The translations under genes and the position numbers were made by a program. The notes beneath the pieces are model-generated. The model was not told the DNA's origin. It was given only the letters and a program-made list of their open reading frames with translations, and searched no databases. This document shows positions 15,228-23,880 of a stretch of 64,000 bases of DNA, in pieces. Position 1 is the first letter of the stretch; the number at the start of each line of letters is the position of its first letter. Origin of the DNA: Roseiarcus sp963732155 (GTDB lineage Bacteria > Pseudomonadota > Alphaproteobacteria > Rhizobiales > Beijerinckiaceae). The stretch lies in NCBI GenBank assembly GCA_963732155.1, contig CAVSYB010000013.1, positions 496,001 through 560,000 of the forward strand, read 5' to 3'.

Positions 15228-17035
15228 CGGCTTCCGCCTGAATGATTGCGAGAAACGCCGCGCCGTATTTTTCGAGCTTGGCGATTCCGACGCCATGCAC
15301 TTCGGCGAGCGCGTCGAGATCGCGCGGCCGTCGCTGCGCCATTTCGATCAGCGTGCGGTCGGGAAAGATCACATAGGCGGGCTGGCGCTGGCGATGCGCC
15401 AGCTCGCTGCGCAGCGCCTTCAGCGCGGCGAGCACGCCTGCGTCGGCGTCGCCCGGCAGGGCTTGCGTCTTGTCGCGGCGCCGCGACTTTTTCGCGACAA
15501 CGTCCTCGCGCAGCATGAACGGCGCCTGCCCGCGCAGCACCTGCTGTCCGTCCTCGGTCACGAACAGCCGGTCGCGATCGGCGGGATCGTGGGCGATCAG
15601 CCTGGCCGACAGCAGTTGCCGCAACACGCCGCGCCAGTCGGCGGGCGCGCGCTCGGCCCCGACGCCGAAGGTCTTGAGGCCGTCGTGGCCGTATTGGCGC
15701 ACCGCGTCGGTCGCCTTGCCGGCCAGAATATTGCCGAGATGGCCGAAGAAGAACCGCCCCGAGGTGCGCAGGATCGCCGACATCGCCTTTTGCGCCTCGA
15801 TGCGCCCGTCGATCAGCCGCACGCCGCCCTGGCAGACGTCGCAATGGCCGCACGCCTCGGCCTCCTCGCCGAACATGCCGAGCAGCACCTGGCGCCGGCA
15901 GCGCGCCGATTCGCACAGCAGCACGAGGTCGTCGAGCTTCTTCTCCTCGATGCGCTTGCGTTCGTCGGGCGCCGCACTTTCGGCGATCTGGCGGCGGCGC
16001 AGCGCGATGTCGCCGGCGCCGTAGAGTGTGAACGTGTCGGCGGGCAGCCCGTCGCGCCCGGCGCGGCCGATCTCCTGGTAATAGGCCTCGATCGAGCCGG
16101 GCATGTCGGCGTGCAGCACGAAGCGGACGTCCGGCTTGTCGATGCCCATGCCGAAGGCGGTGGTCGCGCAGATCACCACGCCGTCGTCCTGCAGGAACGC
16201 ATCCTGGTTCTGCGAGCGCGTCTGATGGTCGAGGCCGGCGTGATAGGGCAGCGCGCGCCGGCCGGATCGAGAGAATTCCTGCGCCAGTTCTTCGGTGCGC
16301 CGGCGCGAGGCGCAATAGATGATGCCGCTCTCGCCCTTGTGCGCCTCCAGCCGCTCGGCGAGCTGGCGCGTCGCATTGGCCTTGGGGCGCATCGCCAGGA
16401 ACAGGTTGGGGCGGTCGAACGAGCGCACGAACACCCGCGGCCGGCGGACGAACAGCCGCGCGACGATGTCGGCGCGGGTCGGCGCGTCGGCGGTCGCCGT
16501 CACCGCGATGGTCTGCACGCCGCCGAGCGCCTCGGCGACCTCGCGCAGCCGCAGATATTCCGGGCGGAAATCATGGCCCCATTGCGACACGCAATGGGCC
16601 TCGTCGATCGCGAACAGGTCGATCTTCGCCTCGCGCAGCATGGCGAGCGTGTCGTCGCGCACCAGCCGCTCCGGGCGCGACATAGAGCAGGCGCAGCGAG
16701 CGATCCCGCAGCGCTTCGGCGACGCGCTGGCGTTCGCCGCCGTCGGAAGCCGAATTCAGCGCCGCCGCCGCGACGCCGAGTTCGCGCAATTGGGCGACCT
16801 GATCGCGCATCAGCGCGATCAGCGGCGAGACCACCAATGCGAGCCCTTCGCGGGCCAGCGCCGGCAGTTGGTAGCACAAGGATTTGCCGCTGCCGGTCGG
16901 CATCACCGCGAGCACGTCCTCGCCGCCGAGCGCCGCGCCGATGACCTCCTCCTGGCCCGGCCGAAAGCCGGGAAAACCGAAGACGCGGCCAAGCTGCGCG
17001 CGGGCCGTCACCAGCAGCCGATCGCCTGAGGTCAT
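15220..17035 (-). pseudogene. recQ: ATP-dependent DNA helicase RecQ, frameshifted
   Basis: 3'-5' helicase of recombination and repair. The N-terminal part (ATG at 17035, coupled by ATGA to epmA) carries FPGFRPGQEEVI and the Walker A MPTGSGKSLCYQLPAL. It reads to LRLLYVAP, after which the frame is lost. The rest continues in another frame from PERLVRDDTLAML with DEAH (AIDEAHCVSQWGHDF), motif VI (QEIGRAGRDG), the zinc cysteines CESARC...CGHCDVC and an HRDC domain (DRTLIEMAQRRP). One surplus base in the GGG at 16673-16675 explains the break: removing it restores VAPERL. Either a sequencing error or an inactivated gene; the two frames together are full length (about 604 residues). Confidence 0.9.
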
Positions 17036-18195
17036 CGCCCGGCCTCGGGCGGGGGATCGAACACCGGCGTCCATTGCACGTCCTCGATGCGCTCGGCGCC
17101 GCAGGCCAGCATGACCAGGCGGTCAAGCCCGAGCGCCGCGCCGGAAGCGGCCGGCATATCGTCGAGCGCGGCGAGGAAATCCTCGTCGAGCGGGTAGCTT
17201 TCGCCGTAGACGCGCTGCTTTTCCGCCATCTCCGCCTCGAGGCGGCGGCGCTGCTCGGCCGAATCGGTCAATTCGCCGAACGCGTTGGCGAGTTCGACGC
17301 CGCAGGCGTAAAATTCGAAACGCTCCGCAAGCCGGGAATCGCGGGGGCTGACCCGCGCCAGCGCGGCCTCGCAGGCGGGATAGTCGATCAGCGCAGTCGC
17401 GCGGCCGAGGCCGAGCGCCGGTTCGACCCGCTCGCTCAATATCCGGCTGAAAACGTCGGACCACGCATCGTCGGCCGCGACGCGCAGGCCGGCCTTGACG
17501 GCCTGCGCCGCGAGCCCATCGCGGTCCGGCGCGCGCCCGTCGCCCGGCAGGCTGTCGAACAGGTCGATTCCCGCATGCCGCAGGAACGCCTCGCGCACGG
17601 CGAGCCGCTCGGGTTCGGCGAACGGATCGGCCTCGCGGCCGCGAAAGCGAAAGGTCTGCGCGCCGGCCTGCTGCGCCGCGATGGCGATGATTTCGGCGCA
17701 GTCGTTGATCAGCGTCTCGTGGGGGGCGCCGGCGCGGTACCATTCCAGCATGGTGAATTCAGGCGCGTGCAGCGCGCCGCGCTCGCGGTTGCGGAACACC
17801 CGGGAGAACGCGAAAATGCGCTGTTCGCCGGCCGCCAGCAGCTTTTTCATCGCAAATTCCGGCGAAGTGTGCAGGAAAGCCGCCGCGGCCGCGCCGTCCG
17901 GCCCGATCAGCCGCGTCGAAAAGGCGTGCAGATGCGCCTCGTTGCCGGGCGAGGCCTGAAGGATCGCCGGCTCGACCTCGATGAAGCGGTGGCGCTCGAA
18001 ATAGCGCCGCAACGCGCCGGTGATTTTCGCGCGCGCCGCCAGCCGCGGCCGGCGGTCGGCGTGGCGGTCTTTCGACCAGAATGGCGATGGCGGTTTCAAA
18101 GCGGTCAATCGATCCGGCTGGCCTTTCGCCCCGCGGAAACAATCCGTCTGGCCTTTGGCGGCAAAATCGTTATGTTGCGCGCCGCAACAGCGCAA
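17032..18195 (-). CDS. epmA: EF-P beta-lysine ligase EpmA (GenX/PoxA)
   Basis: Class II lysyl-tRNA synthetase paralogue without an anticodon-binding domain; it attaches (R)-beta-lysine to a conserved lysine of elongation factor P. Motif 2 is visible as RVFRNRERGALHAPEFTMLE and motif 3 as GAALGLDRLVMLACG. The efp gene lies immediately divergent and has the target lysine, which supports the assignment. The longest frame is 387 residues, but its first 30 or so lack homology; family members start near SPFWSKDRHADRRP, so TTG at 18108 or 18099 may be the true start. The stop overlaps the recQ start by ATGA. Confidence 0.88.
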   Translation of the reverse strand: MRCCGAQHNDFAAKGQTDCFRGAKGQPDRLTALKPPSPFWSKDRHADRRPRLAARAKITGALRRYFERHRFIEVEPAILQASPGNEAHLHAFSTRLIGPDGAAAAAFLHTSPEFAMKKLLAAGEQRIFAFSRVFRNRERGALHAPEFTMLEWYRAGAPHETLINDCAEIIAIAAQQAGAQTFRFRGREADPFAEPERLAVREAFLRHAGIDLFDSLPGDGRAPDRDGLAAQAVKAGLRVAADDAWSDVFSRILSERVEPALGLGRATALIDYPACEAALARVSPRDSRLAERFEFYACGVELANAFGELTDSAEQRRRLEAEMAEKQRVYGESYPLDEDFLAALDDMPAASGAALGLDRLVMLACGAERIEDVQWTPVFDPPPEAGR

Positions 18196-18257
18196 GGGCG
18201 CGCGCCCCGACGCGTTTTTTCAAGACCGTCGCCGCCGATCATCCAGGGACTCAAGAC

Positions 18258-18827
18258 GTGAAAGTCATCGCAAGCGCGATTCGAAAAGGCAATATCATCG
18301 AGCGGGAGGACGGTCAGCTCTGCGTCGTTCTGTCAGCCGAAAGTTTCCATCCTGGCAAGGGCACGCCGACGACGCAGATCGACATGCGGCGCATTTCCGA
18401 CGGCGTGAAGGTCACCGACCGCTACAAGACCACCGAGCAGGTCGAGCGCGCCTTCGTCGAGGACCGCAACTTCAGCTATCTCTATTCCGACGGCGACGGC
18501 CACCACTTCATGAACGACGAGACCTACGACCAGATGCAGGTGGCCAGCGACGTCATCGGCGACCAGGGGCAATGGCTGCAGGAAGGCATGAAAGTGATCC
18601 TGTCGGTGTTCAACGACACCGCCGTGGCGATCCAGTTGCCCCCGCGCGTGACGCTGGAGATCACCGAGACCGAGCCGGCGATGAAGGGCCAGACCGCGTC
18701 CTCGTCCTACAAGCCGGCCAAGCTTTCCAACGGCGCGCGCGTCATGGTGCCGCCGCACATTTCGCCGGGAACGCGGGTCATCATCCAGACCGAAGACGGC
18801 TCTTATGTCGAGCGGGCGAAGGACTAG
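18258..18827 (+). CDS. efp: Elongation factor P
   Basis: Relieves ribosome stalling at polyproline. 189 residues from the GTG at 18258; a longer frame to 18081 is antisense to epmA and is rejected. The modification site is K34 in HPGKG, the position lysylated by EpmA in other bacteria. The three beta-barrel domains are all present, ending in SPGTRVIIQTEDGSYVERAKD. The divergent efp/epmA arrangement leaves about 60-150 bp for two promoters, depending on the epmA start. Confidence 0.95.
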   Translation: MKVIASAIRKGNIIEREDGQLCVVLSAESFHPGKGTPTTQIDMRRISDGVKVTDRYKTTEQVERAFVEDRNFSYLYSDGDGHHFMNDETYDQMQVASDVIGDQGQWLQEGMKVILSVFNDTAVAIQLPPRVTLEITETEPAMKGQTASSSYKPAKLSNGARVMVPPHISPGTRVIIQTEDGSYVERAKD

Positions 18828-18883
18828 CGGCCGTCCGCGCCGTCGCGCGCCTATGTCGGATATTCGCGGCCTGATGGAGACGC

Positions 18884-19873
18884 ATGATGCAGCTCGGCAT
18901 GATCGGACTGGGCCGGATGGGCGCCAATATCGTGCGCCGGCTTATGCGCGACGGCCATTCCTGCGTCGTCTATGATCGAGATCCAGCCCCCGGCGAGGCG
19001 CTCGCCGCCGAGGGCGCGCACGCCGTCGATTCCCTCGCGCCATTCGTGGCTTCCCTTACTGCGCCGCGCGCCGTCTGGGTGATGCTGCCGGCCGGCGCGC
19101 CGACCGAACAGACGATCGACGCCTTGGCCTCGCTGCTCGAGCCCGGCGACGTCGTGATCGACGGCGGCAATACGTTCTGGCGCGACGACATTCGCCGCGG
19201 CGCAGCGCTCGCCGCCAAGGGTCTGCACTATCTCGACGTTGGCACGAGCGGCGGCGTCTGGGGGCTCGAGCGCGGCTATTGCATGATGATTGGCGGCGAC
19301 GCGGCGGTCGTGCGCCGTCTCGATCCTTTGTTCCGCTCGCTGGCGCCAGGGCGAGGCGACATCTCGCCGACGCCGAACCGCGAGGGTCGCGACCCGCGAG
19401 TCGAGACCGGCTATCTCCACGCCGGGCCCTGCGGCGCCGGGCATTTCGTGAAAATGGTCCACAACGGCATCGAATACGGCATGATGCAAGCCTATGCCGA
19501 GGGCTTCGACATCCTGCGCCACGCCGACAGCGAGGCGCTGCAGCCCGAGCATCGCCTGTCGCTCAATCTCGCCGATATCGCCGAGGTGTGGCGGCGCGGC
19601 AGCGTGGTCACCTCATGGCTGCTCGACCTGACCGCGGCGGCTCTGGCGCATGAGGGGGAGCTTGCCTCCTATTCCGGCTTCGTCGAGGATTCCGGCGAAG
19701 GCCGCTGGACGATCATGGCGGCGATCGAAGAAGCGGTGCCGGCCGAGGTTCTGTCGGCGGCGCTCTACACGCGCTTTCGTTCGCGCCAGCCCCACACCTT
19801 CGCCGAGAAGGTCATTTCGGCGATGCGCAAGGGATTCGGCGGCCATATCGAGCCGCCGGCCAAGAAGGACTGA
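18884..19873 (+). CDS. gnd: 6-phosphogluconate dehydrogenase, short NAD-type
   Basis: Oxidative decarboxylation of 6-phosphogluconate to ribulose 5-phosphate. At 329 residues it belongs to the short (GndA/YqeC-like) group, which usually prefers NAD. The Rossmann motif is MIGLGRMGANIVRRL, with the acidic VYDRDP at the end of strand 2 fitting NAD. The catalytic block is GHFVKMVHNGIEYGMMQAYAE. It lies 56 bp after efp on the same strand, and ATG ATG offers two adjacent starts. Confidence 0.92.
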   Translation: MMQLGMIGLGRMGANIVRRLMRDGHSCVVYDRDPAPGEALAAEGAHAVDSLAPFVASLTAPRAVWVMLPAGAPTEQTIDALASLLEPGDVVIDGGNTFWRDDIRRGAALAAKGLHYLDVGTSGGVWGLERGYCMMIGGDAAVVRRLDPLFRSLAPGRGDISPTPNREGRDPRVETGYLHAGPCGAGHFVKMVHNGIEYGMMQAYAEGFDILRHADSEALQPEHRLSLNLADIAEVWRRGSVVTSWLLDLTAAALAHEGELASYSGFVEDSGEGRWTIMAAIEEAVPAEVLSAALYTRFRSRQPHTFAEKVISAMRKGFGGHIEPPAKKD

Positions 19874-19915
19874 GGGCTGTCGCAGGGCGCCGGGCGTTCG
19901 CGTTCCCCGCGCCGG

Positions 19916-20695
19916 CTACAATGCGCTCCGTTCGCCGGCGCCGTGCGGCGTCGCGGCGGCGATCTCGGTGATGAGTTTGCGGATCATCGCCTCGTCGAAA
20001 CTGTTGAAATCGTCGATCGGCAGGACGAACGAGCCGGGGCCGCCCGTCACGTTGTCGCGATAATATTTGGCGAGGCCGCCAGGCGGGTTGGTGTGCAGCG
20101 CCAGATAGCCGCCCTGTGCGGCGGCGGTCTTGTTGAAGATGGCGAGGCCGTTGATCGTCACGCCGGCGCTGAGGGCCGCGTCGCGCGCCTCCGTCACCGA
20201 CCGGCCCTGGTTGCTGGTGCCGTCGCCGGAGACGTCGATCACATGGCGATCGGCTTCGAAGCCGCTCTCGCCAAGCAGGCTCATCGAGAAATCGAGCGCC
20301 GTTCCGATCGCCGTGCGTCCGACGAAGGAGCGCGGCGCCGCCATGAGCGCGGCGGCGAATTTGCGCGCGTCGGCCGCGTCGTGAATCACCGCCCAGTCGA
20401 CCACCGTCTTCTGCTCGGATTCGCCAGCCCATTCGACAAGGCTGACGGCGATGGCGCCGTGCGGTCCGGAGCCGATCGCATCGATGACGCGCGGATCGGC
20501 GATCGCCGCCGCGTAGCCGTGGCGTTGCAGCGCGAACTCGTCGTCGTTGATGCTGCGCGAGACGTCGGCCGCCAGGACCAGGGCGACATCGACGGCCTGC
20601 GCCGCGCGCGCCGGACCGGCCGGGGGACCGATCGCCGCCAGACCAAGTGCGACGATGGCCGCCGAAGCGGCCGCACAAACAGCCACGATACGCAT
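19916..20695 (-). CDS. Secreted DUF1194 (VWA-like) protein
   Basis: 259 residues from the ATG at 20695, preceded by a strong AGGAGG box 5 bp away; the longer frame to 20773 lacks it. A signal peptide (MRIVAVCAAASAAIVALGLA... ending ARAA) is followed by VDVALVLAADVSRSINDDEF, which carries a DxSxS metal-binding motif like that of von Willebrand A domains, and by VIDVSGDGTSNQG. DUF1194 proteins are common in alphaproteobacteria and have no known function. It converges with gnd. Confidence 0.85.
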   Translation of the reverse strand: MRIVAVCAAASAAIVALGLAAIGPPAGPARAAQAVDVALVLAADVSRSINDDEFALQRHGYAAAIADPRVIDAIGSGPHGAIAVSLVEWAGESEQKTVVDWAVIHDAADARKFAAALMAAPRSFVGRTAIGTALDFSMSLLGESGFEADRHVIDVSGDGTSNQGRSVTEARDAALSAGVTINGLAIFNKTAAAQGGYLALHTNPPGGLAKYYRDNVTGGPGSFVLPIDDFNSFDEAMIRKLITEIAAATPHGAGERSAL

Positions 20696-20806
20696 TGCCG
20701 CCTCCTGCGAGGCGGCGCGTCCGGGACGCCTCGCTGACCTCCCCAGAAGAGCCGCGACGGGGTCCGGCGTCAAGGCGAGATCGGCGCGCGCGCCGGCGTC
20801 GAGCGT

Positions 20807-21655
20807 TCAATAAAAGCCGATCGGGAAATATTTCAGGTAGAGCTCGGCGTAGACGCCGCGGGCGGCCAGACGCGCCAGCGCCCAGTCCAGCGCGCGGCGC
20901 AGCTTCGCATCCTCCTTGCGCAAGGCGAAGCCGACGCCTTCGCCGAAAAACCGGCTTTCGGTATAGGGGCCGCCTCGGAAAGCGCAGCAATTCTCCGACG
21001 AAGCGCCATTGAGCCACACGGCCAGCGACAGGCCGTCGCCGAACAGCGCGTCGATCGAACTGGCGCGCAATGCGGCGCGCAACGCGCCGGCGTCGGGGAA
21101 GGCCTTTTCGGCGATTCCGGGAAAGAACGCATCGAGATAGGCCTTGTGGGCCGAGCCCGCAATGACGCCGATCGTCTTGCCTTTCAGGCCGGCGGGCGTC
21201 GCGTCGAAAGACGCCGTTTCGCGGCGCACGACAAAGCGCGCCGGCGTACGATAATAGGGCGCGGTGAAATCGAGCTTGTCGCGCGTCGCCGGGGTCGCGG
21301 CGAGCGAGGCGGCGATCGCGTCGCCCTTACCTTCGAGCAGCGAATCGACGATCGTGTCCCAGCGGCGCGCCTGAATCGTGCAGGCGACCTGCAATTCCTC
21401 GCAAACGGCGCGCGCCAGGTCGACGTTGAAGCCGGCGAGAGAACCATCGGCCAGCGCGAAATCGAGCGGCGGATAGTCGTCGTCGGTCAGGAAGCGTATC
21501 GCCCGCAGGCCGGAAAGATCCGGGCGATCGAGATGAAGGTTCGGATCCCAGAAGCTCGGCGTCTCGATGCGGGCGTATTGCGCCTCGGCCGGCGGCGCCG
21601 AGGCGCTGGCCGCCGCCGCCAACAAGAAAATATTTATGAAAACAAGTCGGAACAT
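20807..21655 (-). CDS. Periplasmic amino-acid-type solute-binding protein
   Basis: 282 residues with an N-terminal signal peptide (MFRLVFINIFLLAAAASASA). The mature part has the family 3 substrate-binding fold: LRAIRFLTDDDYPPLDFAL, AGFNVDLARAVCEELQVACT, RWDTIVDSLLEGKGDAIAAS and LDFTAPYYRTPARFV. Such proteins deliver polar amino acids to ABC permeases or sensors. No permease or ATPase gene is adjacent, so it is an orphan, and its ligand is not predictable. It is transcribed divergently from the glycosyltransferase gene, 170 bp apart. Confidence 0.88.
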   Translation of the reverse strand: MFRLVFINIFLLAAAASASAPPAEAQYARIETPSFWDPNLHLDRPDLSGLRAIRFLTDDDYPPLDFALADGSLAGFNVDLARAVCEELQVACTIQARRWDTIVDSLLEGKGDAIAASLAATPATRDKLDFTAPYYRTPARFVVRRETASFDATPAGLKGKTIGVIAGSAHKAYLDAFFPGIAEKAFPDAGALRAALRASSIDALFGDGLSLAVWLNGASSENCCAFRGGPYTESRFFGEGVGFALRKEDAKLRRALDWALARLAARGVYAELYLKYFPIGFY

Positions 21656-21825
21656 AATGACACAATCGCAATGTTGATATTGAATGGCCTTGGCCGCCGG
21701 TCGAAAGCTGAAATCCGCGTCTGATTTCGGCCTTGTGTTCTCCAGACCACGGCGGAGCCGCAGGATTGCGGGACGTCCCGGATTGGCTCGCCGTCGGCGA
21801 TTTCTAGCAAATTTGTTGGCGTTGC

Positions 21826-23763
21826 GTGACAGATTTCAACCAGCCGCCGGCGCATCGGGGTCCAGCGCCTTTTCGCGCGCTCGCCATGCTGGCGGCGACG
21901 CCCGCGTGGCGCGACGGCGAGCGGCTTCGCGCGCCGCGCGAGGGCGGGATCGCCGCCGAAATCGCCTTTTTGGCGAGCTATGGCATGCCTCCCGGCCCGT
22001 TGATCGCCGCCACAAGGGCGGCGCGCGACGGGGTCAGCGCCGATCAGGCGCTGCTCGCCGAAGGCCCGATGCGCGAAGACGAGTTTTATCGCTTGCTCGC
22101 CCGCCATCTGGGCGCGCCCTACTATCGCGCCGAAATGAGAATCGGTCCGTGCGATCCCGCCAGGGCCGTCGCCAGCGGCATCGCACCGCTCGCCCCGAAC
22201 GCCGAGGGATTGCGCTGCGTGCTGGCGCCGCGCGGCCGGGCGCTGACGCTGCTGCTCGCCGCGCCGAGGCGGTCGCCGCCCGTCTTCGCCATTTGTTCGC
22301 CGCAAAGATTGGGCGCCGCGTTTCGCCTCCAGATGGGGCGCCGCCTGGCGCAGGAGGCCGCCGACGCCCTTGAGCGGCTCGATCCGGCGTTGTCGGCGCG
22401 GGCGGGCCTGAGCAACGGCCAGTTGGCCGGCGTTGGCCTGCTGGTCCTTGCCGCGCCGCCGTTCGGCGCGCTGCAACCCCAAGCTTTGGCCGCGCTATGC
22501 GCCGTTGGCCTCTATGCGGCCTTCGCGGGGTCGGTCGCGCTGCGCTTTGCGGCGCTGGCCGTCGGCGCGCCGGCGCGTGAGTTTGCGCCGCTGGACGAGC
22601 GCGACCTGCCTGTCTATTCGATCATTGCGCCGCTGCGTCGCGAAGCGAAAGTCGTCCCCCGGCTGATCGACGCGCTCGACGCGATCGATTATCCGAGGTC
22701 CAGGCTCGACATCAAGATCGTCATTGAGCGCGACGATCCGGAAACGCTGAGGGCGCTGGCGCAAATGCGGCTTCCCTCGCGCTACGACGTCATCGTCGCG
22801 CCGCCCGGCGCGCCCGCCACCAAGCCGCGCGCGCTGAACGTCGCCCTGCCGTTCGCGCGCGGCGAATTCATCGTGATCTATGACGCCGAGGACATGCCCG
22901 CCGCGGACCAGTTGCGACGCGCCGCCGCGCGCTTCCGCGAAGACGCGAGCGTCGATTGCCTGCAGGCGCGCCTCGCCATCGACAATATCTTCGACTCCTG
23001 GCTCACCAGGCTGTTCGCGATGGAATATGCGGCGCTGTTCGACGTCATCAATCCCGGTCTCGCCACGCTCGGCGCGCCGATCGCGCTGGGGGGAACGTCG
23101 AACCATTTCCGCGCCGACGCGCTACGCCGCGTCGGCGGATGGGACGCATGGAACGTCACCGAGGACGCCGATCTCGGCCTGCGCCTCGCCCGTTTCGGGC
23201 GGCGCGTCGCGACGCTGGATTCCGACACGGGCGAGGAAGCGCCGGCGACCCTCGCCAACTGGTTCGGCCAGCGGCGCCGCTGGCTGAAGGGCTGGATGCA
23301 GACTCTCGCGGTCCATACGCGTGAGCCGCGCCGCCTGTTCTGCGACCTCGGCGCGGCCCGCGCGCTGGCGGCGCTCGCCCTGATGCTCGGCGCGGCGCTC
23401 GGCGGTCTGCTGGGTCCCGCGCTCGCGGCCTATGCGTTGTGGCGCGCCCTCGCGGGCGATCTGTTCGCCGCGCAAACGACCTTGCAGGCCATTGGCAATG
23501 CGCTGGCGCTGGCTTTGCTGGCCTCCGGATTTCTGGCGATCGCGATCCCGATCGTGCTGTCGTTGCGCAGCCGCGGCCTGCAGCGGCTCTATCCAAGCCT
23601 GCCGCTGCTGCCGCTTTACTACTGCCTCGTCTCGATCGCCGCCTGGGCGGCGCTGATCGATCTGGCGCTGTGGCCGTTTCACTGGCCGAAAACCGAGCAC
23701 GGGCTGGCGCGCACTTCGGCGCGCGCCTCCAGCCGTCTGCTCGAGCGCTTGAGCCTTTCCTGA
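21826..23763 (+). CDS. Membrane GT2 glycosyltransferase with MshEN-like N-terminus
   Basis: 645 residues. About residues 40-110 (EIAFLASYGMPP ... EDEFYRLLARHLGAPYYRAE) look like the N-terminal domain of type II secretion ATPases (MshEN/GspE-N); in some proteins this domain binds c-di-GMP. Two membrane helices follow (about 200-250). The GT-A catalytic core then has DAED at 353-356, the EDAD at 446-449 and QRRRW at 482-486, the processive beta-glycan synthase signature also found in cellulose synthase. Three or four C-terminal helices complete it. A role in an exported polysaccharide is likely; the sugar is unknown. Start GTG at 21826. Confidence 0.88.
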   Translation: MTDFNQPPAHRGPAPFRALAMLAATPAWRDGERLRAPREGGIAAEIAFLASYGMPPGPLIAATRAARDGVSADQALLAEGPMREDEFYRLLARHLGAPYYRAEMRIGPCDPARAVASGIAPLAPNAEGLRCVLAPRGRALTLLLAAPRRSPPVFAICSPQRLGAAFRLQMGRRLAQEAADALERLDPALSARAGLSNGQLAGVGLLVLAAPPFGALQPQALAALCAVGLYAAFAGSVALRFAALAVGAPAREFAPLDERDLPVYSIIAPLRREAKVVPRLIDALDAIDYPRSRLDIKIVIERDDPETLRALAQMRLPSRYDVIVAPPGAPATKPRALNVALPFARGEFIVIYDAEDMPAADQLRRAAARFREDASVDCLQARLAIDNIFDSWLTRLFAMEYAALFDVINPGLATLGAPIALGGTSNHFRADALRRVGGWDAWNVTEDADLGLRLARFGRRVATLDSDTGEEAPATLANWFGQRRRWLKGWMQTLAVHTREPRRLFCDLGAARALAALALMLGAALGGLLGPALAAYALWRALAGDLFAAQTTLQAIGNALALALLASGFLAIAIPIVLSLRSRGLQRLYPSLPLLPLYYCLVSIAAWAALIDLALWPFHWPKTEHGLARTSARASSRLLERLSLS

Positions 23764-23880
23764 GGCCGACGTCAACGCCAAATTCGGCGCATCGGCGATT
23801 GACTTGACAATGCGTCTTTCTACTGTGCGCTGCCCGGCCGACCGTGGCCGGAACCCGAATTCCGAGGCAAGTTCAAGAGA

